The notes: a model not told the origin generated them from the sequence alone. A stretch of DNA of 64,000 nucleotides from Arthrobacter cheniae (GCF_003602275.1 NZ_QZVT01000001.1:154567-218566); one strand, 5' to 3'; positions 25,118-33,768 are shown, numbered from the stretch's first letter. Program-made: numbers and translations.

Positions 25118-26317
25118 ATGTCATCCTCCAGCGGCACCACCGCTCCCGTCACAGCCATCACGAACGCGCACGTCGTCCCGATCGACGGCGAACCGTTCGA
25201 CGGCACCGTCATCGTCGAGGACGGCCGGATCACCGCGCTGGGCGCTTCCGTCGCCGTGCCCGACGCCGCCACCGTCATCGATGCCGGCGGCAAATGGCTG
25301 CTCCCCGGCTTCGTCGACGCGCATGTCCACCTCGGTACGCACGAAGAGGGTGAGGGCACTGCGGGCGACGACACCAACGAGATGACGCAACCGAACACGG
25401 CCGGCGTCCGGGCCATCGACGCCATCAACCCCTACGACCCCGGGTTCGACGACGCCCTCGCGGGTGGGGTGACCACGGTGAACGTCAATCCCGGGTCGGG
25501 CAACCCCATCGGCGGACTCGCCGTCGCCATCCACACCCACGGGCGCTACCTCGAGGAGATGGTGCTGCGCTCTCCCAGCGGCCTGAAGTCGGCGCTCGGC
25601 GAGAACCCGAAGCGCGTCTACGGAGGCAAGGACAAGATGCCGTCGACCCGCCTGGGCACGGCACTCGTGATCCGTGAAGCGTTCATGAAGGCCCAGAACT
25701 ACATGGGCAAGGCCGACGAGAACGCGCGCGATCCTCACCTCGAGGCGCTCGCCATGGTGCTGCGCCGCGAGATCCCCTGGCGCCAGCACGCCCACCGCGC
25801 CGACGACATCGCGACAGCCATCCGCATCGCCGACGAGTTCGGGTACGACCTCGTGCTGGACCACGGAACCGAAGCTCACCTGCTCGGTGACGTCCTGGCG
25901 GAGCGCGGGATCCCCGTGCTGATCGGGCCCCTCTTCACCACGAAGTCCAAGGTGGAGCTGCGAGGCCGCTCGATCGCGAACCCCGGCAAGCTCGCGAAGG
26001 CCGGCGTCGAGATCTCGATCATCACGGACCACCCCGTCATCCCGATCAACTTCCTGGTGCACCAGGCCACCCTCGCGATCAAGGAGGGCCTGGACCGGGA
26101 GACCGCACTGCGCTCGATCACCATCAATCCCGCGAAGGTCCTCGGTCTCGCCGACCGCCTCGGCTCGCTCGCCGTCGGCAAGGACGCGGATCTGGTCCTG
26201 TGGAGCGGCGATCCCCTCGACGTCATGCAGCGCGCCCTGCAGGTCTGGATCGGCGGTGCCGAGGTCTACTCGTACGACACCGGGACGCACACCGCCACCG
26301 TCGCTCCACGGGGCTAG
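25118..26317 (+). CDS. metal-dependent amidohydrolase (imidazolonepropionase-like)
   Basis: The 399-residue protein has the amidohydrolase fold: an N-terminal beta-sandwich strand, the HVHLG metal motif in GFVDAHVHLGT (about residues 66-76), later His ligands in WRQHAHRADD and LDHGTEAHL, and an Asp in ITDHPVIPINF. The C-terminal sandwich has GSLAVGKDADLVLWSGDPLD. It hydrolyses a cyclic amide or related C-N bond; the substrate is unknown. The start at 25118 follows GAAAGG somewhat distantly. It is divergent from the GT87 gene and is followed at nine bases by a small membrane protein. Confidence 0.87.
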   Translation: MSSSSGTTAPVTAITNAHVVPIDGEPFDGTVIVEDGRITALGASVAVPDAATVIDAGGKWLLPGFVDAHVHLGTHEEGEGTAGDDTNEMTQPNTAGVRAIDAINPYDPGFDDALAGGVTTVNVNPGSGNPIGGLAVAIHTHGRYLEEMVLRSPSGLKSALGENPKRVYGGKDKMPSTRLGTALVIREAFMKAQNYMGKADENARDPHLEALAMVLRREIPWRQHAHRADDIATAIRIADEFGYDLVLDHGTEAHLLGDVLAERGIPVLIGPLFTTKSKVELRGRSIANPGKLAKAGVEISIITDHPVIPINFLVHQATLAIKEGLDRETALRSITINPAKVLGLADRLGSLAVGKDADLVLWSGDPLDVMQRALQVWIGGAEVYSYDTGTHTATVAPRG

Positions 26318-26326
26318 GTCATCCCC

Positions 26327-26743
26327 TTGGCGGGTCCCCTGCCGCGGCGGCCGTTCACGCTGCGCGCCGCTATCATCCTGTGGCTCGTGGTCTCGGTGCT
26401 GCTGGCCGTCGCGGCGGGCACCTTCGTCGCGTCGGCCGCCGCGCAGAACCTCGAGCGGGCCGGCCTCATCGGGCTCGGGGCGCTCTTCGGGGGGCTCGCG
26501 ACCCTCCAGTTGCTCCTCCTGCTTCCGCTGCGTCGGGGCAGGCGGGGTGCCCGGGAACTGCTGAGCACCATCGGCATCATCGTGGGGGTGCCGATCATCG
26601 TGCGCGGGACGCCGGGGCTGTCCCTGATCGCGGGGGCCATGCTCGTCGCGGTGCTGCTCATGTGGTTGCCGCAGAGCAGCGACTACTTCCAGCTGACGCA
26701 TCCCAAGGCCAGGAAGAAGTTCCGGCTCCCGGGGTCCCGTTAG
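26327..26743 (+). CDS. small integral membrane protein, unknown function
   Basis: The frame encodes up to 138 residues with four hydrophobic segments (about 15-37, 44-66, 79-95, 100-115) and a basic C-terminal tail (HPKARKKFRLPGSR). The only usable start is a TTG at 26327, ten bases after the amidohydrolase stop, so the N-terminus is uncertain. It is probably co-transcribed with the amidohydrolase. I do not recognise a family and propose no function. Confidence 0.6.
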   Translation: MAGPLPRRPFTLRAAIILWLVVSVLLAVAAGTFVASAAAQNLERAGLIGLGALFGGLATLQLLLLLPLRRGRRGARELLSTIGIIVGVPIIVRGTPGLSLIAGAMLVAVLLMWLPQSSDYFQLTHPKARKKFRLPGSR

Positions 26744-26787
26744 CGCCCGGCTTCAGGGCATACATGATGCCGCAGCAGCCCGGCCGG

Positions 26788-26931
26788 CGCCGCCGCGGTC
26801 GCCGTCGTTCCCGGTTGTTGGCGCACCGCCGCGGTCGCCGTCGTTCCCGGTCCCTGGCGCGCCGCCGCGGTCGCCGTCGTTCCCGGTCCCTGGCGCGCCG
26901 CCGCGGTCGCCGTCGTTCCCGGATATTGGCG
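26788..26931 (+). repeat. four tandem copies of a 36-bp GC-rich unit (arginine-coding minisatellite)
   Basis: Units begin at 26788, 26824, 26860 and 26896. Each reads like CGCCGCCGCGGTCGCCGTCG followed by TTCCCGGTCCCTGGCG; copies 2 and 3 are almost identical and the outer two vary in their last nine bases. Thirty-six bases are twelve codons. In one forward frame the array reads as repeats of RRGRRRSRSLA within an open frame from an ATG at 26764 to 27069, with AGGG five bases before it; this frame runs through the terminator downstream. I cannot tell whether it is translated. The rest of 26744-27065 holds only this array and the terminator. Confidence 0.85.
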
Positions 26932-27024
26932 CCGAACCGCGTGTCGGGGCCCAACACGCCGACTGGATCCTGTGTCCCGGTCGGAACGCGGGAACGACGG
27001 CGGTCGCACGGGCCCGGACGCGCG

Positions 27025-27052
27025 AAAGGCCCCTCCGCAGGGAGGGGCCTTT
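27025..27052. terminator. hairpin terminator after metB
   Basis: AAAGGCCCCTCC, a GCAG loop and GGAGGGGCCTTT form a perfect 12-bp stem ending in T residues on both strands. It lies 14 bases past the metB stop on the minus strand. Confidence 0.85.
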
Positions 27053-27065
27053 CGTCGTCCAGGCC

Positions 27066-28229
27066 CTAGCGCAGGGAACCGATGGCTGTCTCGAGGTCGC
27101 CGATCAGGTCCTCGATGTCCTCGATGCCGACCGACAGCCGGATCAGGTTCTCGGGAACGGCGAGCTCCGTACCCTTGACGGACGCATGCGTCATGTCCGA
27201 CGGGTAGTTCATCAGCGACTCGATGCCGCCCAGGGACTCCGCGAGGATGAAGACCTGCGTCGACTCCGCGACCTTCTTCGCCGCTTCCGCGCCGCCCTTG
27301 AACGTCGCGGAGATCATGCCGCCGAAATCCTTCATCTGCGCAGCTGCCAGGTCGTGGCCGGGGTGCTCGGGCAGACCGGGGTAGTACACGCGCTCCACCT
27401 CGTCCTGCTCCTGCAGCCAGCGGGCGATTGCCATCGCGTTCGACGAGTGGCGGTCCATGCGGACCCCGAGGGTCTTGAGCCCGCGCGTCGTCAGCCAGGC
27501 TTCCATCGGCGCAGACACGGCCCCGACCGCGAACTGGATGAAGCCGATCTTCTCGGCGAGCTCGTCGTCGTTCACGACTACGGCCCCGCCGCTGGCGTCA
27601 GAGTGCCCGCCGATGTACTTGGTCGTCGAGTGCACGACGACGTCGGCACCGAACGCGAGCGGCTGCTGCAGATAGGGCGACGCGAAGGTGTTGTCGACGA
27701 CGAGCAGGGCACCGGCGTCGTGCGCGAGCTGGGCGGTGGCGGCGATGTCGGTGATCTTCATCATCGGGTTGGACGGTGTCTCGACCCACACCATCTTGGT
27801 GTTGTTGGCCACGATGGCAGCCTGGACCGCGGCGACATCGGCCATGTCGACGGCCGAGTTGGTGATACCCCACTGCGACAGGACGCGGTCGATCAGGCGG
27901 TAGGTCCCGCCGTACGCGTCGTTGCCGAGGACGATGTGATCCCCGGGACGCAGCGCGGCACGGATGAGTGCGTCCTCGGCGGCGAGGCCGGAGGAGAAAC
28001 TGAAGGCGTGCTCGCCGCCCTCGAGGGCCGCGATCTGCGTCTGCAGCGAATCCCGCGTCGGGTTGGTGCCGCGCCCGTACTCGTAGCCGTTGCGCAGCTT
28101 GCCGATACCGTCCTGCGCGAACGTGGTGGTCTGGTACAGGGGCGGGATCACCGCTCCCGTCGTGGGGTCGGGGGTCTGGCCTGCGTGGACGGCTCGGGTG
28201 TTGAAGCCCTGGGCGTCAGAATGCGTCAC
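27066..28229 (-). CDS. metB: cystathionine gamma-synthase / gamma-lyase, MetB type
   Basis: The 387-residue PLP enzyme of the Cys/Met metabolism family has the cofactor-binding Lys204 in HSTTKYIGGHSD, the Tyr-containing YEYGRGTNPT motif (49-58) and the Asp of VVDNTFASP (177-185). It makes cystathionine from an activated homoserine and cysteine, or cleaves it in the reverse direction; the two cannot be separated by sequence alone. It follows the cystathionine beta-synthase gene by 28 bases, so the pair carries out transsulfuration between homocysteine and cysteine. The length is normal and a terminator follows. Confidence 0.94.
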   Translation of the reverse strand: MTHSDAQGFNTRAVHAGQTPDPTTGAVIPPLYQTTTFAQDGIGKLRNGYEYGRGTNPTRDSLQTQIAALEGGEHAFSFSSGLAAEDALIRAALRPGDHIVLGNDAYGGTYRLIDRVLSQWGITNSAVDMADVAAVQAAIVANNTKMVWVETPSNPMMKITDIAATAQLAHDAGALLVVDNTFASPYLQQPLAFGADVVVHSTTKYIGGHSDASGGAVVVNDDELAEKIGFIQFAVGAVSAPMEAWLTTRGLKTLGVRMDRHSSNAMAIARWLQEQDEVERVYYPGLPEHPGHDLAAAQMKDFGGMISATFKGGAEAAKKVAESTQVFILAESLGGIESLMNYPSDMTHASVKGTELAVPENLIRLSVGIEDIEDLIGDLETAIGSLR

Positions 28230-28257
28230 GATGCTCCTGGAATGCGGATGAATGAGG

Positions 28258-29634
28258 TTACTTGCTCATGTATGTCAGCAAGTCGTGGCGCGTAAGAATT
28301 CCCACGGGCGACCCGACGAACGTCACCATCAGCGTGTCGCTGGCCTGGAGCCGCTCGCGCGCCGTGCCGATGGATTCGAGCGACCCGATGAGGGGCAGCC
28401 TCCCGTCCATGTGCTGGGAGATCTTGTCCGTCAGCTTCGCTTCGCCGTGGAAGATCTTTGCCGTCAGGGAACGCTCGTCGACCGATCCCAGCACCTCGCC
28501 CATCTTCACCGGAGGTTCCTGCGATAGCACCGGGATGCTGGAGACGCCGTACTCGTCCATGATCGAGATGACGTCGCGGACCGTCTCGGTCGGGTGAGTG
28601 TGCACCAGGTCCGGCATCGAGCCGCTCTTGGACCGGAGCACCTCGCCGACACTCGCGTCGTCGCCGCTGTCCATGAAGCCGTAGGACTTCATCCAGTCGT
28701 CGTTGAAGATCTTGCCCAGGTAACCGCGCCCGCCGTCGGGCAGGAGGACCACGACGACGTCGTCCGCTGTCAGGTCCTTCGCCACGCGCAGCGCTGCGAC
28801 GACCGCCATCCCGCAGGAGCCGCCGACCAGCAGTCCTTCCTCGCGTGCGAGGCGCCGGGTCATCTCGAAGCTCTCCGCGTCGGTCACGGCGTGGATCTCG
28901 TCGGGGACGGCGGGGTCGTAGCTGTCGGGCCACATGTCCTCGCCGACGCCCTCCACGAAATAGGGACGCCCGGTTCCGCCGGAATAGATGGAGCCCTCGG
29001 GATCCGCACCGATGATGCGCACGGGGCCGCCCTCGCGGTCCGCGGAGACCTCCTTGAGGTAGCGACCGGTGCCGGTGATGGTACCGCCGGTTCCGACACC
29101 CGTGACGAAGTGCGTCACCTTCCCGTCGGTGTCGTTCCAGATCTCGGGACCCGTGGTCTCGTAATGGCTGAGCGGGCCGTTCTGGTTGGAGAACTGGTCC
29201 GGCTTGTAGGCGCCGGGAATCTCGCGGACCAGCCGGTCGGAGACGCCGTAGTAGGACTGCGGGCTGTCGGGGGCTACTGCGGTCGGGGTGACGACGACCT
29301 CGGCACCGTAGGCCTTGAGGACGTTCCGCTTGTCCTCGCCGACCTTGTCCGGCACCACGAAGACGCACTTGTAGCCGCGCTGCTGCGCGACGAGGGCGAG
29401 GCCGACGCCGGTGTTGCCGGAGGTCGGTTCGACGATGGTGCCGCCGGGCTTGATCTTTCCCTCGGCCTCGGCGGCGTCGAGGATCTTGGCCGCGATGCGG
29501 TCCTTCACCGATCCGCCCGGGTTGAGGTATTCGACCTTCGCGAGGATGGTGGCTGCGATGCCGTCGGTGACGGAGTTGAGCTTGACCAGCGGGGTGTTGC
29601 CTATCAGGTCAACGATGGAATTGGCGTACTTCAT
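28258..29634 (-). CDS. cystathionine beta-synthase with C-terminal CBS domains
   Basis: The 458-residue enzyme condenses serine with homocysteine to cystathionine. The PLP Lys44 lies in PGGSVKDRIA, the substrate loop TSGNTGVGLAL follows at about 70, and the phosphate loop GTGGTITGTGRYLKE at about 178-192. Two CBS domains occupy roughly residues 335-458 (TVRDVISIMDEYGVSSIPVL; LPLIGSLESIGTARERL) and presumably bind an adenosyl ligand. It lacks the haem domain of animal enzymes. The ATG at 29634 has no ribosome-binding site but a TAACTT seven bases upstream. It is co-directional with metB and divergent from the dehydrogenase gene. Confidence 0.95.
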   Translation of the reverse strand: MKYANSIVDLIGNTPLVKLNSVTDGIAATILAKVEYLNPGGSVKDRIAAKILDAAEAEGKIKPGGTIVEPTSGNTGVGLALVAQQRGYKCVFVVPDKVGEDKRNVLKAYGAEVVVTPTAVAPDSPQSYYGVSDRLVREIPGAYKPDQFSNQNGPLSHYETTGPEIWNDTDGKVTHFVTGVGTGGTITGTGRYLKEVSADREGGPVRIIGADPEGSIYSGGTGRPYFVEGVGEDMWPDSYDPAVPDEIHAVTDAESFEMTRRLAREEGLLVGGSCGMAVVAALRVAKDLTADDVVVVLLPDGGRGYLGKIFNDDWMKSYGFMDSGDDASVGEVLRSKSGSMPDLVHTHPTETVRDVISIMDEYGVSSIPVLSQEPPVKMGEVLGSVDERSLTAKIFHGEAKLTDKISQHMDGRLPLIGSLESIGTARERLQASDTLMVTFVGSPVGILTRHDLLTYMSK

Positions 29635-29641
29635 GGATACA

Positions 29642-29647
29642 AAGTTA
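29642..29647 (-). promoter_or_regulatory. candidate leaderless -10 element for the CBS gene
   Basis: TAACTT on the minus strand ends seven bases before the ATG at 29634, with no Shine-Dalgarno sequence between. Confidence 0.4.
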
Positions 29648-29823
29648 CCGGCTGCAGGCCCCACCTCCGTGCCGCCGTTACGCCGCGGGACGCGAACCGG
29701 GCCGCATCGGGGCTCCGCCGTACCCGGAGCATGCTTCCGGGAGCGGAACACACGGCGCTGGGCGCACGGCAGGTGAGCCTAGGCTTGGATCCGTACGCCG
29801 TCCGCCGACAAGGAGCATCAGCC

Positions 29824-30912
29824 ATGACGAACACCTATCGCATCGCGGTCATCGCCGGGGACGGCATCGGCAAGGAGGTCATGCCGGAGGGTCTACGCGC
29901 GCTCCAGGCCGCCGCAGACCGTTACGGTTTCGCGGTGGACGCCGTCGAGTTCGACTACGCCAGCGCCGAGTACTACCTCGAGCACGGCCAGATGCTCCCC
30001 GACGGCTGGTTCGAGGAGCTGCGCACCTTCGACGCCATCTTCTTCGGTGCCGTCGGCTGGCCCGATGTCGTCCCCGATCACGTGTCCCTCTGGGGCAGCC
30101 TGCTCCAGTTCCGACGCCACTTCGACCAGTACGTGAACCTGCGCCCGGTGAGACTGCTCCCCGGCATCACGAGTCCGCTGGCGGGCCGGAAGCCGGGCGA
30201 CGTCGACTTCTACGTGGTCCGCGAGAACACCGAGGGTGAGTACTCGAGCGTCGGCGGCCGGATGTTCGAGGGCACGGACCGCGAGACGGTCATCCAGGAC
30301 ACGGTGATGACGCGCACCGGGGTGGACCGGATCCTCCGCTACGCCTTCGAGCTGGCCCAGAAGCGCGGAGCCAGGCACCTCACCTCGGCGACGAAGAGCA
30401 ACGGCATCTCCATCACCATGCCCTACTGGGACGAGCGCGTGGAGGCGATGGCGGCACACTACGACGACGTCCGCGTGGACAAGTTCCACATCGACATCCT
30501 GTGCGCGAACTTCGTGCTGCACCCGGACTGGTTCGATGTCGTCGTCGCCAGCAACCTCTTCGGCGACATCCTCTCCGATCTCGGTCCGGCCTGCACGGGG
30601 ACGATCGGTGTTGCCCCGAGCGGCAATATCAACCCGGACCGCACCTTCCCGAGCCTTTTCGAACCGGTGCACGGCTCGGCGCCGGACATCGCCGGACAGG
30701 GCATCGCGAATCCCGTGGGGCAGATCTGGAGCGCCTCCATGATGCTGGACCACCTCGGCGAGGTGGAAGCTGCCGCTGGGATCCTTGCCGCGATCGAGTC
30801 GACCCTGGCGTCGGGCGGCGACGCGCTGACCCGCGACCTGGGCGGAACCGGCACGACGGCGTCGCTCGGCTCGACCATCGCCCGATCCATCGCCCGATCC
30901 ATCGCGGGATAG
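29824..30912 (+). CDS. tartrate/D-malate-type dehydrogenase (isopropylmalate dehydrogenase family)
   Basis: The 362-residue protein has the beta-decarboxylating dehydrogenase pattern: IAGDGIGKEVMPEGL at the N-terminus, the substrate loop with LWGSLLQFRRHFDQYVNLRPVR, catalytic Tyr in VRENTEGEYSSVGG, Lys in TSATKSN, the Asp cluster NLFGDILSDL, and EPVHGSAPDIAGQ for NAD. The LWGSLLQFRR form and VDKFHIDIL favour tartrate dehydrogenase/decarboxylase or D-malate dehydrogenase over leucine biosynthesis. AAGGAG precedes the ATG. The C-terminus ends in the small repeat SIARSIARSIAG, a duplicated 12-base unit. TAGGCT at 29780-29785 is a likely -10 element. Confidence 0.87.
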   Translation: MTNTYRIAVIAGDGIGKEVMPEGLRALQAAADRYGFAVDAVEFDYASAEYYLEHGQMLPDGWFEELRTFDAIFFGAVGWPDVVPDHVSLWGSLLQFRRHFDQYVNLRPVRLLPGITSPLAGRKPGDVDFYVVRENTEGEYSSVGGRMFEGTDRETVIQDTVMTRTGVDRILRYAFELAQKRGARHLTSATKSNGISITMPYWDERVEAMAAHYDDVRVDKFHIDILCANFVLHPDWFDVVVASNLFGDILSDLGPACTGTIGVAPSGNINPDRTFPSLFEPVHGSAPDIAGQGIANPVGQIWSASMMLDHLGEVEAAAGILAAIESTLASGGDALTRDLGGTGTTASLGSTIARSIARSIAG

Positions 30913-30986
30913 ACCGGGCCGCCACGCCCTGGGCGCCACGCCGCACCGGCCAGGAACCGGGGCCGTACCCGTGGCACCATGGATGA

Positions 30987-31961
30987 ATGACCATCGCACC
31001 CGCCGTCGTGCCTTCGGGCGCGCATGCGACGGAGTGGATTCCCGACGGTCCCTACAATCTGGCAGGGACCGTCGGCACGTTGCAGTGCGGTGCGCACGAC
31101 CCGTCCTTCATCGTCCAGGGACCCGATCACTGGCTGGCGTTCCGGACCGTCGACGGACCCGTCACGCTCCTCCTGCGCCAGCGCGGTCCCCTGAACGGAA
31201 GCAGGATCCACGCGACCGCCTGGGGTGCCGGCGCCGCCTCGGCCCTGGAATCACTGCCTCGCCTGCTCGGGGCCGACGATGACTGGAGCGCGTTCGACAG
31301 CCCCGAGGTCCGCGAATCCCTGCCCGAACTCGCGCGCAAGGGGAGGTACCTGAATCCGGGGCTGCGCCTGCCAGCCTCCGGCCGCATGCTCGACACCGTG
31401 GCCCGGGTGATCCTGGAGCAGAAGGTCACCGGTCTCGAGGCCAAGCGTGCCTGGCGCTACCTGCTGGCCCGCTACGGTGACCCGGCCCCGGGCGCCGGAG
31501 ACATCGCACCCGCAGCGCTCCGCCTCCCGCCGACCGCCGAGCAGTGGCGCCGCGTCCCGTCCTGGGAGTGGCACAAAGCCGGCGTCGACTCGAAGCGGTC
31601 TGCGACCATCCTCAAGGCTGCCCACGTGGCCAGCGGCCTGGAACGCCTCTCCACCCAGCCCGGCGGCGACGCCGTCCGGGCGGGCCTGGGATCGATTCCG
31701 GGAATCGGCGTCTGGACGATCGCAGAGGTGGTGCAGCGCACCCACGGCTGCCCCGACTCCATCTCCGTCGGCGACTACCACCTCGCCGCCTACGTGGGGG
31801 CAGCCCTCACGGGACGGCGCACCGACGACGCCGGCATGATCGAACTGCTCGAGCCGTGGAAGGGCCAGCGACAGCGCGTCGTCCGTTCCCTCTACGCGAG
31901 CGGCTTCCGTAAGCCGACCTTCGGGCCTCGCCTCTCCCCCGAGGATCACCGAGCGCGCTGA
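30987..31961 (+). CDS. DNA-3-methyladenine glycosylase II-like protein (HhH-GPD)
   Basis: The 324-residue protein has an N-terminal domain of the AlkA type and a C-terminal HhH-GPD region with the helix-hairpin-helix LGSIPGIGVWTIAEVV and the catalytic Asp in SVGDYHLAAYVG. It would excise alkylated bases in base-excision repair. The sequence ARVILEQKVTGLEAKRAWRYL supplies the preceding family-specific helix pair. It begins 74 bases after the dehydrogenase and precedes a small monooxygenase gene that has its own promoter-like element. Confidence 0.88.
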   Translation: MTIAPAVVPSGAHATEWIPDGPYNLAGTVGTLQCGAHDPSFIVQGPDHWLAFRTVDGPVTLLLRQRGPLNGSRIHATAWGAGAASALESLPRLLGADDDWSAFDSPEVRESLPELARKGRYLNPGLRLPASGRMLDTVARVILEQKVTGLEAKRAWRYLLARYGDPAPGAGDIAPAALRLPPTAEQWRRVPSWEWHKAGVDSKRSATILKAAHVASGLERLSTQPGGDAVRAGLGSIPGIGVWTIAEVVQRTHGCPDSISVGDYHLAAYVGAALTGRRTDDAGMIELLEPWKGQRQRVVRSLYASGFRKPTFGPRLSPEDHRAR

Positions 31962-32005
31962 TCCCGCACCTACCCGACGATGCTGCCCACGGCCCGGCCC
32001 CCAAC

Positions 32006-32011
32006 TAGGGT
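32006..32011 (+). promoter_or_regulatory. candidate leaderless -10 element for the monooxygenase gene
   Basis: TAGGGT ends exactly six bases before the ATG at 32018. The intervening TGGAGG resembles a ribosome site but abuts the ATG. Confidence 0.5.
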
Positions 32012-32017
32012 TGGAGG

Positions 32018-32308
32018 ATGAGCCAGCCCGTAGACGTCACCGCAACATTCACCCCGCTCGACGGCGAGTTCTTCCGCGTGAAGCTCGCCCTCGACATCGC
32101 CATCGAACAGGTGGTGCAGGAGCCCGGCTGCATCAGGTACGCGATCACGGATGCGCAGGAGGACCGGATCATCCTCTCCGAGCAGTGGGAATCGACGGAA
32201 CTCCTCGACGCCCACCTCCGTGGTGCGGCAGTCCAGGACCTCGGCGAATCCCTGAGCGCACTCCTGGCCGAGCCGGCCGACGTCATCCGCTCCGACCACG
32301 AGGCCTGA
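32018..32308 (+). CDS. antibiotic biosynthesis monooxygenase (ABM) domain protein
   Basis: The 96-residue protein is a single dimeric alpha-beta ABM domain: VDVTATFTPLDGEFFRVKLALDIAIEQVVQEPGC, then YAITDAQEDRIILSEQWES and a C-terminal helix. Members include quinol monooxygenases such as YgiN and a variety of small enzymes that act without a metal cofactor. Nothing nearby points to a substrate. A bidirectional terminator follows at 32331. Confidence 0.85.
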   Translation: MSQPVDVTATFTPLDGEFFRVKLALDIAIEQVVQEPGCIRYAITDAQEDRIILSEQWESTELLDAHLRGAAVQDLGESLSALLAEPADVIRSDHEA

Positions 32309-32330
32309 CCCGCCTACCTGCCGCACGAGG

Positions 32331-32361
32331 GAAGCCCCGCACTCATCGAGTGCGGGGCTTC
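32331..32361. terminator. bidirectional hairpin terminator
   Basis: GAAGCCCCGCACTC, loop ATC, and GAGTGCGGGGCTTC form a perfect 14-bp stem between two convergent genes. Confidence 0.85.
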
Positions 32362-32377
32362 TCCAGTGGTGCTCCGG

Positions 32378-32761
32378 CTAGTCGGCGGCGGGCGCGGTGC
32401 CCTCGGCCTGCTGCGCGAGCTGCTCGTGGACGGCCTTCATGTCGAGGCCCTTCACGGCGTCGACGAGTTCGCCGAACTGCGTGGCGTTCAGGGCGCCGGG
32501 CTGCGAGAAGACGAGCACCTTGTCTCGGAAGGCCATGAGCGTGGGGATCGAGGTGATGCCCGCGGCCGCGGCGAGCGACTGCTCCGCCTCGGTATCCACC
32601 TTCGCGAAGGTGACATCGTCATGCTGCTGCGAGACGGCGTCGTACACGGGTGCGAACTGCTTGCACGGTCCGCACCATTCGGCCCAGAAGTCAACGAACA
32701 CGATGTCGTTGCCCTCGATGGTTTCCGGAAAACTTGCCTCGGTGATATTGATTGTCGACAT
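32378..32761 (-). CDS. trxA: thioredoxin
   Basis: The 127-residue protein has the WCGPC active site (Cys30, Cys33) in VFVDFWAEWCGPCK, the conserved cis-Pro region GITSIPTLMAF and the Gly-Ala stretch of thioredoxins. It reduces protein disulfides in the cytoplasm. A C-terminal tail of about 20 residues (LAQQAEGTAPAAD) extends past the core fold, common in Micrococcaceae. The ATG has a TAGCCT six bases upstream, so the mRNA may be leaderless. Which reductase recharges it is not shown; the reductase-like protein at 6.4 kb is one candidate. Confidence 0.94.
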   Translation of the reverse strand: MSTINITEASFPETIEGNDIVFVDFWAEWCGPCKQFAPVYDAVSQQHDDVTFAKVDTEAEQSLAAAAGITSIPTLMAFRDKVLVFSQPGALNATQFGELVDAVKGLDMKAVHEQLAQQAEGTAPAAD

Positions 32762-32767
32762 TCCTTA

Positions 32768-32773
32768 AGGCTA
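32768..32773 (-). promoter_or_regulatory. candidate leaderless -10 element for thioredoxin
   Basis: TAGCCT on the minus strand ends six bases before the ATG at 32761. Confidence 0.5.
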
Positions 32774-32849
32774 GCGAAAGCGGCAGAGCGTGTCAGGCCT
32801 GTTCGCTACCGAAGAAGTGTCCTCACCCGCACGGATGACGGAGGAATAC

Positions 32850-33281
32850 GTGACCGACCCCCACGACCTGACGCGGTTCGTCGAGGCGCAGGACGCACAC
32901 GGCACCTACCTGCAGGCACTCGCGGAACTGCGACGCGGGCACAAGACAGGGCACTGGATGTGGTTCGTCCTCCCGCAGGTCCGCGGGCTGGGCAGTAGTC
33001 CGACGTCGGTCCGGTTCGCGATCTCGTCGCTCGACGAGGCACGCGCCTACCTGGCCCACCCGGTACTCGGAGCCCGACTGATCGAGTGCGTCGACGCCCT
33101 CATCCAGCTGCCTGACAGTGATCCCGTCGCGGTGCTCGGGGGGATCGATGCCCGGAAGCTCCAGTCGTCCATGACCCTCTTCACCCATGCCGACCCGCAG
33201 GAGCCGCGATTCCGGACCGTGTTGGACCGCTACTACGCGGGCGCGGAGGACAGGGCGACGACGTCGCTCCTCGCCGGATGA
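32850..33281 (+). CDS. DUF1810 family protein
   Basis: The 143-residue protein matches the DUF1810 family: DLTRFVEAQDAHGTYLQAL, ELRRGHKTGHWMWFVLPQVRGLG and RLIECVDALIQL are typical. Its function is unknown. The GTG at 32850 is selected because GGAGG lies five bases upstream; in-frame ATG (32835) and GTG (32790) codons upstream lack one. It stands alone between thioredoxin (divergent) and a MarR regulator (convergent). Confidence 0.82.
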   Translation: MTDPHDLTRFVEAQDAHGTYLQALAELRRGHKTGHWMWFVLPQVRGLGSSPTSVRFAISSLDEARAYLAHPVLGARLIECVDALIQLPDSDPVAVLGGIDARKLQSSMTLFTHADPQEPRFRTVLDRYYAGAEDRATTSLLAG

Positions 33282-33325
33282 CGACGACGGCTGTGCCGCT
33301 CGGGCTCCCGGCCGGAACACCCCGG

Positions 33326-33766
33326 TCAGGCGGTCCGGCTCAGCTTTCCGATGACCGGCAGGGCGGCAGCGAGTAGGGCGCGGTCGTTGTCATCGAGGTG
33401 CGCCAGGAGTGCAGCGACGCGCTCATTGCGGCGCCGGCCGGCATCCTCCCACTCGGCGCGCCCCTTGTCCGTGAGCTTGACCAGGACGGCGCGGGAGTCG
33501 GTGGGGTCGGGCTGTCGGCTGACGAGTCCTGCCTGCTCCAGCTTGATGATCTGTTCGGTGGCCGACGGTACGCGGATGCCCAGGTTCGCGGCGACGCGGC
33601 TCACCCGCAGCGGTTCCTCGGCGACCATACTCAAGGTGCTCATCTGCATGGAGGTGATCTCGCCGTCCCCATCCATGGACCGGCTCAGGTAGACCGCGTG
33701 CCGCAGGGTGGTGCGGAAGGACTGCGCGAGGGCCAGCAGCCGCGGGTCCGTCGGTGGAAGACTCAT
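33326..33766 (-). CDS. MarR-family transcriptional regulator
   Basis: The 146-residue protein has a MarR winged-helix fold: dimerisation helix at the N-terminus, recognition region LRVSRVAANLGIRVPSATEQIIKLEQAGLV and the wing PDPTDSRAVLVKLTDKG with the conserved DxR. MarR proteins are usually repressors released by phenolic or oxidant ligands. The ATG at 33766 lies just upstream of the perfect inverted repeat TTAGG-CAC-CCTAA, which overlaps the likely -10 element, so autorepression is expected. It is divergent from a DUF6314 gene 97 bases away, a possible target. Confidence 0.88.
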   Translation of the reverse strand: MSLPPTDPRLLALAQSFRTTLRHAVYLSRSMDGDGEITSMQMSTLSMVAEEPLRVSRVAANLGIRVPSATEQIIKLEQAGLVSRQPDPTDSRAVLVKLTDKGRAEWEDAGRRRNERVAALLAHLDDNDRALLAAALPVIGKLSRTA

Positions 33767-33768
33767 GA

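Noticed and set aside
25121-26701. A long minus-strand frame opposite the amidohydrolase
   Set aside because: It is antisense to a well supported gene, with biased composition and no recognisable motif.
26788-26931. 36-bp repeats that might be a CRISPR array
   Set aside because: The units abut with no spacers, are not palindromic CRISPR repeats, and there are no cas genes.
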